Assembly: GCA_038380435.1 (NCBI GenBank)
Contig: JAWZYU010000034.1
Span: 35,712,901 to 35,776,900 of the forward strand
Length of the DNA stretch: 64,000 bases
Origin: Ryuthela nishihirai
Lineage: Eukaryota > Arthropoda > Arachnida > Araneae > Heptathelidae
Direction of reading: 5' to 3'
Shown: piece by piece, positions 12,081-21,639 of the stretch
Numbering within the stretch: the first letter of the stretch is position 1
How the letters are laid out: each line of letters opens with the position of its first letter
Translations under genes and position numbers: made by a program
Notes under the pieces: model-generated
Told to the model about the DNA's origin: nothing
The model's database searches: none
The model's input: the letters and a program-made list of their open reading frames with translations, nothing else

Positions 12081-12462
12081 CGGGGCGGGGGTGGCTCAGT
12101 CGGTAGCGCGCCAGGCTCGTAATCTGTGGTTCCCAGGTTCGAGTCCCAGCTGGGTCAGCGTTGAGATTTATCTCCGCAAAATTCCGCGCCCTGCCCACGG
12201 TCAGTAGGGGACACCGATGGGCTTGGAAAGGCCGCCGTCTGTCGGATGGGACGTTAAGCCGTGGCTCCGTGTGCGGGAGAGCCATACCCTGTGCACGTTA
12301 AAGAACAAGCTGGATGGCCTTAACGGGAGTCTACCATCTGTCTCCCAACAGCTGTTCCAGTGGGTCTCCTCCCCAACCTTCTCTGAGCCTTCGGGGTCCA
12401 TGTGACCTGGCCATTTAGCCCATGGTGTGCAAAAAAGTGCCGCTCAGAGGTAAAACAACCCA
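12081..12462 (+). mobile_element. SINE-A, complete single-module copy (reference copy)
   Basis: A 382-bp insertion bounded by a perfect 13-bp target-site duplication, ACTGCAAATTTTG, at 12068-12080 and 12463-12475. Order: tRNA-like head with A and B boxes, core with GATGGGACGTTAAGCC (12245-12260) and GTGCACGTTAAAGAAC (12291-12306), then the tail ending GGTAAAACAACCCA. Non-autonomous: it encodes no protein and must borrow a LINE's machinery. The exact duplication shows target-primed insertion and fixes both ends of the family. Confidence 0.97.
12092..12146 (+). promoter_or_regulatory. Internal Pol III promoter (A and B boxes) of SINE-A
   Basis: TGGCTCAGTCGG at 12092-12103 fits the tRNA A box and GGTTCGAGTCC at 12136-12146 is a canonical B box, about 33 bp apart as in tRNA genes. 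The anticodon-loop region reads CTCGTAA, which would be a CGT (Thr-like) anticodon, though the flanking bases also resemble elongator Met tRNA. The same arrangement recurs in every copy that keeps its 5' end. Confidence 0.85.
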
Positions 12463-12704
12463 ACTGCAAATTTTGTACAGATTTGAATGCCATTATTTTC
12501 TTGAACCGCCTTCGAATGATTTTGAGTCATCTGTTGATGAAAACTGTGCCATTCTATTTTTGTTTTTTAAACAAAGACTCAAAAGGGCAATGTCTGATTT
12601 TTTTTTATTTACATAAATACTCAAATTTTAGTGTTTCAGACAGAAACTTCATATTATAAATAGAGAAGTGACTACATTTGAAAAAAAAAATAGTCCCTCA
12701 TAGG

Positions 12705-13131
12705 TTGGGTTGGGTTGTTTTACCTCTGAGCGGCACTTTTTTTTGCACACCATGGTCTAAATGGCCAGGTCGCATGGACCCCGAAGGCTCAGCGAAGGTT
12801 GGGGGAGGGGACCCACTGGAACAGCTGTTGGGAAACAGATGGTAGCTTCCGTCAAGGCCATCCAGCGTATTCTTTAACGTTGGGTTGTTTTACCTCTGAG
12901 CGGCACTTTTTTGCACACCATGGGATAAATGACCAGGTCACAAGGACCCCGAAGGCTCAGAGAAGGTTGGGGGAGGAGACCCACTGGAGCAGCTGTTGGG
13001 AGACAGATGATAGCCTCCCGTCAAGGCCATCCAGCGTGTTCTTTAACGTGCACAGGGTATGGCTCCCCCGAACACGAGATCACGGCTTAACGTCCCATCC
13101 GACGGACGGCGGTCTTTCCAAGCCCATCGGC
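12705..13131 (-). mobile_element. SINE-A, 5'-truncated, two modules
   Basis: Flanked by a perfect 11-bp duplication TCCCTCATAGG (12694-12704 and 13132-13142). Two tail modules and part of the core are present, but the sequence stops inside the core (AAGCCCATCGG), so the tRNA head never inserted. A truncated 5' end with an intact duplication is the signature of incomplete reverse transcription during target-primed insertion. Confidence 0.95.
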
Positions 13132-13142
13132 TCCCTCATAGG

Positions 13143-13550
13143 AGCGATGAGGAGCGATGAAAGTTCTGGTCGGCCCGCGGGAATTTTTCAATAAAAAGAT
13201 CCATATTAATCAATGCTATTTTTTTATATATATATTTTGAAAACCTTCCATATATTTTATTTCTATTTCTAAATAATCGATTATTTACTCATCAAGAACA
13301 TTCTTACAGAAAAAAATTACACAAATCAGTCAATATCAAACTGTCCTATTAATCCGTGCAAAAATATAATAATCTGAAATATTATACTACTGTAATATCA
13401 GTAAAATAGGCTACGGATTCATTTGGTTGCAATAATAGTTTTAAAATTACAGGTTTTATAAAACAGAAAACAAAATTCGTTGTACAGACGTTACGTCAGT
13501 GAATATGGTTGCCCAGTGCCCCAACGGCCCACCGAGGATTACCTCGGTCT
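13143..13550. other. AT-rich low-repeat interval, nothing recognised
   Basis: About 400 bases of AT-rich DNA with no repeat family identified and no credible coding frame. Confidence 0.4.
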
Positions 13551-14065
13551 CTGTCCCCTCAAGCAGCTGTCTGTCGAGCACATGTCTGACAGGGTTGGGT
13601 TGTTTTACCTCTGAGTGGCACTTTTTTTGCACACAATGGGCTAGATGGCCAGGTCACATGGACCCCGAAGGCTCAGAGAAGGTTGGGGGAGGGGACCCAC
13701 TGGAATAGCTGTTGGGAGACAGATGGTAGCCTCCAGTCAAGGCCATCCAGCGTGTTCTTTAACGTGCACAGGGTATGGCTCTCCCACACACGGGGCCACG
13801 GCTTAACGTCCCATCCGACGGACGGCGGCTTTTCCAAGCCCATCGGTGTCCCCTACTGACCGTGGGCAGGGCGGGGAATTTTGCGGAGATAAATCTCAAC
13901 GCTGACCCAGCTGGGACTCGAACCTGGGAACTACAGATTGCGAGCCTGGCGCGCTATCGACTGAGCCAGCCCCGCCCCATGTCTGACAGGAGCCTGTCAG
14001 TTTATACACTATAGTAGATGGTCTGTGAGGATGGCGGGTCCTCAGCAGAAAAACAACGCAAAGAT
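13551..14065 (-). mobile_element. SINE-B copy split by a SINE-A
   Basis: Tail portion of SINE-B on the minus strand (CCCCTCAAGCAGCTG at 13557, then GAGCCTGTCAGTTTATACAC after the interruption and CCTCAGCAGAAAAACAACGC at about 14040). The tRNA-like head is missing. It hosts a complete SINE-A at 13594-13977. Confidence 0.85.
13594..13977 (-). mobile_element. SINE-A, complete, inserted in a SINE-B
   Basis: Single-module full-length copy flanked by a perfect 13-bp duplication CATGTCTGACAGG at 13581-13593 and 13978-13990. Ends with the tRNA-like head (CTGAGCCAGCCCCGCCC). SINE-A insertion therefore post-dates the local SINE-B. Confidence 0.96.
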
Positions 14066-14087
14066 ATACTCATAAGACTGTAAAAAA

Positions 14088-14276
14088 ATAAATATCCCGT
14101 CAAGCAGCTGCTTGCCACAGAGGTCTCACAGGAGCCTGTGAGTTTAATACGCCATAGTATAAAGTCTGTGAGGATGGCGAGACCTCGGCAGAAAGAGAAT
14201 ACAAACTTTCCTGCCTTACTAGGGGCTCGAACCCAGCTCCCTTTGATCAGCAGCCAAGCGCGCTAACCACTCGGCA
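14088..14276 (-). mobile_element. SINE-B, near full length
   Basis: Minus-strand copy: 3' end AAATATCCCGTCAAGCAGCT, body with TGTGAGGATGGCGAGACCTC, and a tRNA-like head whose reverse complement includes the B-box region (GGCTCGAACCCAGC on the plus strand) and the A-box region (CTAACCACTCGG). It lies directly beside another SINE-B at 13551-14065. Confidence 0.9.
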
Positions 14277-14309
14277 GCTACATTTCCATACGTATTTAAT
14301 ACATTTTTA

Positions 14310-15113
14310 TTTATAAAATGATCCTCTGAACCTTCAGGATCCTTGCGACCTGGCCGATTTAGTCCATTGTGTGCAAAAAGGTGCCGCTCAGAGGTGGAAC
14401 AACCCAATATTCCCCAATCTTCTCGGAGCCTTCAAGGTCCTTGAAACCTGATCATTTAGCTCATTGTCTACAAAAATAAAAGTACCGTTCACAGATAAAA
14501 TAACACAACCTTTCGCAACCTTCTATGTGCCTTCAGGATCCTTGTAACCTGGTCATTTAGGTCATTGTGTACAAAAAAAAAGTACCTTTCAGAGATAAAA
14601 CAACGCAACCTTTTGCAACCTTTCTATGAGCCTTCATGCTCCTTGTAACCTGGCCATTTATCACATTTTGTACAACAAAAAAGTACCGTTCACTGATAAA
14701 ACAACACAACCTCTCGCAACCTTCTATGGGCCCTTCAGAGTCCTTGTAACCTGGCCATTTAAGCTCACTTCCTACCAAAAAAAAAAGTACCGTTCAGAGA
14801 TAAAACAACACAACCTTTCGCAACCTTCTATGAGCGTTCAGGGTCCTTGTAACATGGCCATTTAGCTCATTATCTACAAAAAAAAAAGTACCGTCCAGAG
14901 ATAAAACAACACAACCTTTCGCAACCTTCAGTGAGGCTTCAGGGTCCTTTTGATCTGGCCATTTAGTCCATTGTGTGCAAAACAGTGCCCCTCAACGATA
15001 AAAAAAACACAACCTTCCCCCAAACTTCTCTGAGCTTTCAGGGTCCTTTTGACCTGGCCATTTAGCCCATTGTGCGCAAAAGAAGTGCTGCTCAGGGGTG
15101 AAACAACCCAACA
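14310..15113 (+). repeat. ~101-bp tandem array of SINE-A 3' tails, 8 units
   Basis: Eight degenerate units carrying CCTTGTAACCTGGCCATTTA, then TCATTGT..ACAAAA, AGTACCGTTCAGAGATAAAA and CAACACAACC. CCTGGCCATTTA or its variants recur near 14346, 14442, 14545, 14646, 14747, 14849, 14951 and 15051. This is the last ~100 bp of SINE-A repeated without any core or head. Divergence between units is higher than in the 169-bp modules, so the array is older or evolved separately. Confidence 0.9.
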
Positions 15114-15778
15114 ACGGAAGACAAAGTGGGAGTCTTGTGTCTGAGTGCAGTCTTTGAGAGCAGCTGTTCTTAATCCGAATAAGAGCCTTCACCAACAATG
15201 AGAGTTACGGTGTCCCTGCCTTCGAGACACACCCCAAAAAAAGAACAGCCAATTACCCAGGGAGGAGTCGGGCCTATCTCGTGATGTCGTTGACAAAAAT
15301 ATTGACTCCTTTTTTATATATATATATACTGTCGAAGCGTTTGCGCCCCCAGGTGATCACATCACGTGACACTGTAATGATCACAAGGTGCCTGACTTTG
15401 TGTCTTTGAGCAAGATCACAATTTATCACTCCGCAAAACTGTTGTCGCCAAAAGGGGGCGTTCATAAATTAAATTATAATCTCTCGAATATGAGCGATTC
15501 TGGAACATCAAATATGTGATTTTGTTACTTCAGAGTAAAATTTTTTGGAGAACCTATCCGATCATAAAATTCCGTTGGGCACACCTGTTTCGAGCAATTT
15601 ATCATATGATACTATCAAAAAAACAACTTTTTTTTTATCTCTTTAAAGCTTTATATGTAGCGAAACTAACAGAGTTTAAATCGTGGTGTGCGAAAATGTG
15701 GATTTTTTAAACTTGGCAGATGGAAAAGTGGTGGATAATGAGCAACAAATTATGTAGCTGATGCATATCAAAAATAGG
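15114..15778. other. Low-repeat interval, nothing recognised
   Basis: About 660 bases without identified repeats. A short minus-strand frame at 15274-15465 has no domain. Includes a short AT microsatellite near 15314. Confidence 0.4.
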
Positions 15779-16416
15779 ACAGGGGTGGCTCAGTCGGTAG
15801 CGCGCCGGGCTGTAATCTGTAGTTCCCAGGTTCGAGTCCCAGCTGGGTCAGCGTTGAGATTTATCACCGCAAATTTCCTCGCCCTGCCCATGGTCAGTAG
15901 GGGACACCGATGGCATTTGAAAGGCCGCCGTCCGTCGGATGGGACGCTAAGCCGTGACCCCGTGTGCGGAAGAGCTATATTCTGTGCACGTTAAAGAACA
16001 CGCTGGATGGTCTTGACGGGAGGCTACCATCTGTCTCCCAACAGCTATTCCAGTGGGTCCCCTTCTTCCAATCTTGTCTGAGCCCTCGGGGTCCTTGTGA
16101 CCTGGCAGGAAAGCCATACCTTATGCACACTAAAGAACATGCTGGATGATCTTGACTGGAGGCTTCTATCTGTTTCTGTACAGTGGGTCCCCTTCCCCAA
16201 TCTTGTCTGAGCCCTCGGGGTCCTTGTGACCTGGCAGGAAAACCATACCCTATGCACACTAAAGAACATGCTGGATGATCTTGCCGGAGGCTTCCATCCG
16301 TTTCCTGTCCAGTGTGTCTCCTTCCCCCAACCTTGTCTGAGCCCTCGGGGTCCTTGTGACCTGGCAGTTTAGCTCATTTTGTGCAAAAAACTGCCGCTCA
16401 GAGGTAAAACAACTTA
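15779..16416 (+). mobile_element. SINE-A with two extra degenerate short tail modules
   Basis: Complete head and core, followed by a tail in which a ~120-bp piece (GAGCCCTCGGGGTCCTTGTG..CTGGCAGGAAAGCCATACC..AAAGAACATGCTGG) is repeated three times before the normal end GGTAAAACAACTTAACC. The junction differs from that of the 169-bp modules: CCTGGCAGGAAAGCCATA fuses the tail to the core, so this is an independent internal rearrangement. Confidence 0.88.
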
Positions 16417-16437
16417 ACCAATATTGTATTTTTTACC

Positions 16438-16610
16438 TGCACAGGGTATGGGTCTCTTAAGCATGGGGCCATGGATCTCTTCCTATCCGATGAACGTCGG
16501 TCTTTCCAAGTTCAGTGGTGTCCCTTTTCTCACTAAGGGAAGGATAAGGGCTTAGTATGGATTCGAACCTGGGAACTGCAGATTACGAGTCTAGCGCGCT
16601 GCCGACTGAG
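16438..16610 (-). mobile_element. SINE-A fragment (core and head)
   Basis: Diverged minus-strand core (ACAGGGTATGGGTCTCTTAA..GATGAACGTCGGTCTTTCC) and head (GATTCGAACCTGGGAACTGC..CTAGCGCGCTGCCGACTGAG). The tail half is absent. Confidence 0.8.
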
Positions 16611-18600
16611 ATAAATACCGCTCCAGAAGAAATTAAGGAAAGCAGAAAAAGAAAATAAGATAAAAGGAGAGGGGGACAAAAATGTGATGTAAGAGACAAA
16701 CGGATGAGTAAGAAAAAAAAAAGATTGTAAGTATGGGGGAGAAGTAAAAAAGGTAAAGGCTAAAAAAAAATTTTAAAAGAAGGATAAAATATGAAAAAAG
16801 AAAAGAGGAGGGGGGAAGAATGTAAAATGAAAAATAGAAAAGGAAGAGTAAGAAAAAAAGAAGGAGAGGAAAATTTTGAAAGAGAAAAAAAATTAAGCGA
16901 AAGGTAAAAGGAAGTACTGAAAAACAGAAGAGGAAAAAAAAAAGAAAAGAGAAAAGAGTAAGAAGAAAAAACAAAAAAGGAATAAAATAATGAAAAGAGA
17001 AAGAAGAAAGGGAATAGAGAACGAAAAGTTAAAAATAGAAAGAAAAGGAAGAAATCAAAAATGTAAAAGAAAAAAAGAAGTAAGAAGGAAAAATCAAAAG
17101 GAGGTAAAATAAAAAAAAGGAAAAGAGAAAGAAAAATAGAAACGGATTGGATAAACGGGAAAGAAAAAAAAAGAAGTAAAAAACAAAAGAGAGAAAAAGA
17201 AGCAAAAATGAAGGAATGAGAAAAGGGAAGCAAAGAATGAAGAAAAGTAAGAAAAAGAAAAGAGAAAGAAGAAAGAAAATAATGAGGAAAGATCAACAAT
17301 GAAAAAAAGGGGGGAAAGAGAGAAGAAAGAAAGAAAATAATGAGGAAAGAGAACAAGAAGAGTAATATTGAAAAAAAAGAGTAAAGAGAAAGAAGGAGAA
17401 AAATAATGAGGAAAGAGAACAAGAAGAGCAATAATGAAAAAAAAGAGTAAAGAGAAAGAAGGAAGAAAATAATGAGGAAAGAGAACAAGAAGAGCAATAA
17501 TAAAAAAAAGAGAAAAGAGAAATAATAATAATAAATACCCCCTCAAGCAGCTGCTTGCCACAGAGGTCTGACATGAGCCTGTCAGTTTATATGCCATAGT
17601 AGAAGATCTGTGAGGATGGCAGGACCTCAGCAGAATGACAACACATACATCCACACCTTACCCGGGGTTCGAACCCTTGTCCCTTAGATCAGTAGCCAAG
17701 CGTGCTAACCACTCGGCCATGGGAGAAGAAAGAAAATAATGTGGAAAGAGAACAATAAGAGTAATGATGAAAAAAAGGAAAAGAGAAAGAAGAAAGAAAA
17801 TAATGAGGAAAGGGAACAAGAAGAGCAATAAGGAAAAAAAGAAAAGAGAAAGAAGAAAGAAAATAATGATGAAAGAGAACAATAAGAGCAATGATGAAAA
17901 AAAGGAAAAGAGAAAGAAGAAAGAAAATAATGATGAAAGAGAACAAGAAGAGCAATAAGGAAAAAAAGAAAAGAGAAAGAAGAAAGAAAATAATGTGGAA
18001 AGAGAACAATAAGAGCAATGATGAAAAAAAGGAAAAGAGAAAGAAGAAAGAAAATAATGAGGAAAGGGAACAAGAAGAGCAATAAGGAAAAAAAGAAAAG
18101 AGAAAGAAGAAATAAAATAATGATGAAAGAGAACAAGAAGAGCAATAAGGAAAAAAAGGAAAAGAGAAAGAAGAAAGAAAATAATGATGAAAGAGAACAA
18201 GAAGAGCAATAAGGAAAAAAAGAAAAGAGAAAGAAGAAAGAAAATAATGTGGAAAGAGAACAATAAGAGCAATGATGAAAAAAAGGAAAAGAGAAAGAAG
18301 AAAGAAAATAATGATGAAAGAGAACAAGAAGAGCAATAATGAAAAAAAAAGAGAAAAGAGAAAGAATAAAGAAAATAACGAGGAAAGGGAACAAGAAGAG
18401 CAGTAAGAAAAAAAAGGAAAAGAGAAAGAAGAAAGAAAATAATGAGGAAAGATAACAATAAGAGAAATAAAGTAAAAAAAAAGTAAAAGAGAAAGAAGAG
18501 AGAAAATAATGAGGAGATAGCGCAAGAAGAGCAATAACGAAAAAAAAAAGAGAAAATAGAAAGAAAAAAGAAAATAATTAGAATAATAGGTGAATTAGAA
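16611..18600. repeat. Purine-strand array, 63-bp monomers in 127-bp dimers
   Basis: Apart from one SINE-B insertion, about 1.8 kb in which the plus strand is almost entirely A and G. From about 17730 the structure is a 63-64 bp monomer (AAAGAAAATAATGAGGAAAG, GGAACAAGAAGAGCAATAAG, GAAAAAAAGAAAAGAGAAAG, AAG) arranged as 127-bp dimers: GATGAAAAAAAGGAAAAGAG recurs every 127 bp (near 17766, 17893, 18020). The 16620-17300 part is less ordered. Long open frames on either strand (Lys/Glu/Arg-rich or Phe/Leu/Ser-rich) follow from the composition and are not genes. Confidence 0.93.
17533..17724 (-). mobile_element. SINE-B, full length, inside the purine array
   Basis: Starts with (AAT)n/ATAAATACCCCCTCAAGCAG and ends with the tRNA head (GTGCTAACCACTCGGCCATG). 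It is a clear later insertion, since purine-array sequence continues on both sides (GAGAAATAATAATAATAA and GGGAGAAGAAAGAAAATAAT). Confidence 0.93.
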
Positions 18601-19402
18601 CAAATAAAAAATTAGAGCAATATTATTGAAGAAATCGTGGGGAAAAAAAACAACAATAAATAAAGGAAAAAAACAAATAGAATAATTTGAATAAATTTTA
18701 AAAACATAAAGAACCAAATTTTTTATTGTGAGCTTGCAAGAGCCTTTCAATAAATAAAAGACACCTAATTTTTCTTTTACTAGTTTCTCACAACAAAACA
18801 GAAAATCAGATCTCATTGCAGCTTCCTACTGTATGGGAATGAAGCACCATCATCTTCCTGCTCATCAATCTCCAGCAACTGGTGCTTTCGGAGGACAAGG
18901 GAACTGGGGGACATACCAAGCAATGTCTTATTATCTCACCTGCCAATCTGTCACCAGTTTTTTCTGGGTGCGTCTCATACATAAATAAATACCTGCGGCG
19001 CGGCTCGTTGCCATAACAACGGGGAAGGCTGAATTAAGGATGGTGATGCATCCTACCGCGTGCATTCGTGGGAGAGATCCCACCATTCCCAGCAATCACT
19101 GCGTGCCTGCCACCTGCTAGGCATTGTTCTCTGGTGCGGTAGTGATTCACTTCATTAAGAGCCCGTCTGCCATGCATTTTACTGCTAGGGGACGGACTCG
19201 TGTGATCGTGAGGATGGCGTAATGCACGTGACAAGGTCTTGTGCACACGGAACAGACAAAGGCACGTCGCTCTTTAAATGAGTAGTCGTCATAGCTACTG
19301 GATGAGATTAAAGTGCTAGTTTTAGCTCGTTCCACTTGTTCGTTTTCTGTCATTATCATTATGTTTTCTGTTATTATTTTCAGTGCCTTTTCGTGAGTGT
19401 TG
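18601..19402. other. Low-repeat interval, nothing recognised
   Basis: AT-rich to about 18780, then about 600 bases of balanced composition. No domain-bearing frame. The balanced part (about 18960-19320) may be single-copy host DNA. Confidence 0.4.
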
Positions 19403-19535
19403 TTATATCGCTGAGCGGTACTTTTTCGCACACAATGGACTAAATAACCAGGTCACAAGGATCCCAAGGTCTCGGAGTAGGTTGGAGAAAGATGACACAA
19501 TGGATAGCTGATCACATTGGTGATCTGTTTCTAAC
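19403..19535 (-). mobile_element. SINE-A tail fragment, diverged
   Basis: Minus-strand tail (GCTGAGCGGTACTTTTTCGC, GGACTAAATAACCAGGTCAC) that stops before the core and is followed immediately by a younger full-length copy. Confidence 0.8.
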
Positions 19536-19540
19536 CGAGA

Positions 19541-19916
19541 GCTGGGTTGAGTTGTTTTACCTCTGACGGCACTTTTTTGCGCACCATGGGCTAAGTAGCC
19601 AGGTCACATAGACCCCGAAGGCTCAGAGAAGGTTGGGGGAGGAGACCCATTGGAACAGCTGTTGGGAGACAGATGGTAGCCTCCCGTCAAGGCCATCCAG
19701 CGTGTTCTTTAACGCGCACAGGGTATAGCTCTCCCACACACGGGGCCACGGATTAACGTCCCATGCGACGGACGGTGGCCTTCCCAAACCCATCGGTGTC
19801 CCCTACTGACCGTGGACAGGGAGTTTTGCGGAGATAACCCTCAACGCTGACCCAGTTGGGACTCGAACCAGGGAACTACAGATTACGAGCCTGGAGCGCT
19901 ACCGACTGAGCCCCCC
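19541..19916 (-). mobile_element. SINE-A, full length, single module
   Basis: Complete minus-strand copy from GCTGGGTTGAGTTGTTTTAC to a slightly eroded head ending ACCGACTGAGCCCCCC. One base is missing in the usually conserved CTGAGCGGC, and the A-box end has lost bases. Confidence 0.93.
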
Positions 19917-20324
19917 TATGCAGCGGCTCGTGAGACCTTTATATCTCAATGATCCTTGAATTTATGACCCTTCCCACTCGATGTTTTGTCAATAGTAAAT
20001 TAATTTTGAAGATCTGTAACTTCTAAAATGAGTGTTACACGAGAAAACGTGGCTGACAATATTTTAAAGATCTGAAGAAAATCTCTCCAAATCTCGCTTT
20101 TCAATAATATTCTTCCACTATTTAAAGAGATATGGAGATTTAAACATTTCTAAAAAATGTCCTATCTATCAAAAAAATTAAACGAATATGGAAGGAATTA
20201 TTTACACATACTTTTAAAATATGTAGTATTTATGAAATGGCTTATTTCAGTTTCAATTAACTTCAAAGGTAAATTCTTTTGTCTAGCATTGTTGCTAAAT
20301 GTTCGATCTTCCATAACTCTTTTT
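19917..20324. other. AT-rich low-repeat interval, nothing recognised
   Basis: About 400 bases, AT-rich, with no repeats or credible coding frames identified. Confidence 0.4.
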
Positions 20325-20985
20325 GGGGCGGGGGTGGCTCAGTCGGTAGTGCGCCAGGCTCGTAATCTGTAGTTCCCAGGTTCGAGTCCCAGCTGGGTCA
20401 GCTTTGAGATTTATCTCCGCAAAACTCTCTGCGCTGCCCATGGTCAGTAGGGGACACCGATGGGCTTGGAAAGGTCGACGTCCGTCGGATGGGACGTTAA
20501 GCCGTGGCCCCGTGTGCGGGAGAGCTATACTCTGTGCACGTTAACAGAACACATTGGATGGCCATCTGTCTCCCCAACAGCTGTCCCAGTGGGTCCCCTC
20601 CCCCAACCTTCTCTGAGCCCTCGGGAGTCATTGTGACCTGCTCATTCAGCTCATTTTGTGAATCTACAGTTCCCAGGTTCGAGTCCCAGCTGGGCCAACG
20701 TTGAGATTTACCTCCGCAAAATTCCCCGCCCTGCCCACGGTCAGAAGAGGACACTGATGGGCTTGGAAAGGCCACCGTCCGTCGGATGGGACGTTAAGCA
20801 GTGATCCCGTGTGCGAGAGAGCCATACTCTGTGCACGTTAACAGAACACATTGGATGGCCATCTGTCTCCCCAACAGCTGTCCCAGTGGGTCCCCGGCCT
20901 TCTCTGAGCCTTCGGGAACCTTTTGACATAGCCATTTAGCCCATTGTGTGCCAAAAAGTGCCGCTAAGCGGTAAAACAACGCAAT
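20325..20985 (+). mobile_element. SINE-A head-to-tail dimer
   Basis: A full-length copy (20325 to about 20655) runs directly into a second one that starts inside the head, at AATCTACAGTTCCCAGGTTC just before the B box, and ends GCGGTAAAACAACGCAAT. Both share the unusual string GTTAACAGAACACATTGGAT and a shortened tail, so the second arose by duplication of the first. The second unit lacks the A box. Confidence 0.9.
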
Positions 20986-21639
20986 TCCAAATGTCTATAA
21001 AGTATATATTAAAAAGTTAAATGCCAGGAATCCATTATTAGTTCGCATACAAAACGAATAACATCATTTTTAAATAAATAATCATATAATAATTATTACT
21101 CTTTTATAAATTTATGACTTGGCATGCTCATATAAAAGAATAGAAAAAAAAAACTATGATGACGTCACCAAAAAAGGAGTCAGTGACCCATTGCGTGACG
21201 TCATCGCCAATAGGGTGGAGACCGTCTAGCAGCGGTGTGTCTGCCAGATCAGAATTGCATGCAAGAAGACTGCAGTCCGAGATCACTGATTACATGTGTT
21301 GGCAATGAATTGTCTCCCTGCTTCACGAGGTGACGGAAACCAATTAAAAGATTCTCCTTATTTTGGGGAAATGCCGACAATGGTGACCGATTGATAAACG
21401 GAAACGCCCACCGACTTGGGCGTAGCGCCGTTGCGCCGGAGCTTTCATCACATCTTCGAGTTTGATTCACTCAACACACGCTTTTCTGCAGGAATCGCTT
21501 TTTTTTTTATCCGTTCAAAGAAAAAGGGGATTTCTTTGATTTAGGGATTTTTTTTAAATGGAGTAGGTTCTCAATTATCCAGAATCAGGGGCGAATCTAA
21601 TGGGAATGGGGGGAGACATCGCCCACCTCTGTTTTGAGA
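20986..21639. other. Low-repeat interval with paired CRE-like palindromes
   Basis: About 650 bases of non-repetitive DNA. The only notable signal is the cluster at 21160-21211, annotated separately. A minus-strand frame at 21249-21470 shows no domain. Confidence 0.45.
21160..21211. promoter_or_regulatory. Two perfect TGACGTCA palindromes plus CCAAT
   Basis: TGACGTCA at 21160-21167 and 21196-21203, arranged as mirror images with matching flanks (GATGACGTCAC and GTGACGTCATC), with an AP-1-like GAGTCAGTGAC between them and CCAAT at 21207-21211. TGACGTCA is the CREB/ATF consensus. No gene start is recognised beside it, so a regulatory function is only inferred. Confidence 0.4.

Noticed and set aside
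12081..12160. Functional tRNA genes
   Set aside because: The A and B boxes belong to SINE heads: no folded acceptor stem closes after the B box, and the sequence continues into the SINE core in every copy.
17533..17724. The purine array as two independent arrays
   Set aside because: The gap is a clean SINE-B insertion with array-like sequence on both sides.
16633..18534. Long minus-strand frames rich in Phe, Leu, Ser (up to 281 codons) resembling multi-pass membrane proteins
   Set aside because: A polypyrimidine strand lacks stop codons, since TAA, TAG and TGA all need purines, so long frames are expected. The hydrophobicity comes from TTT, CTT and TCT codons.
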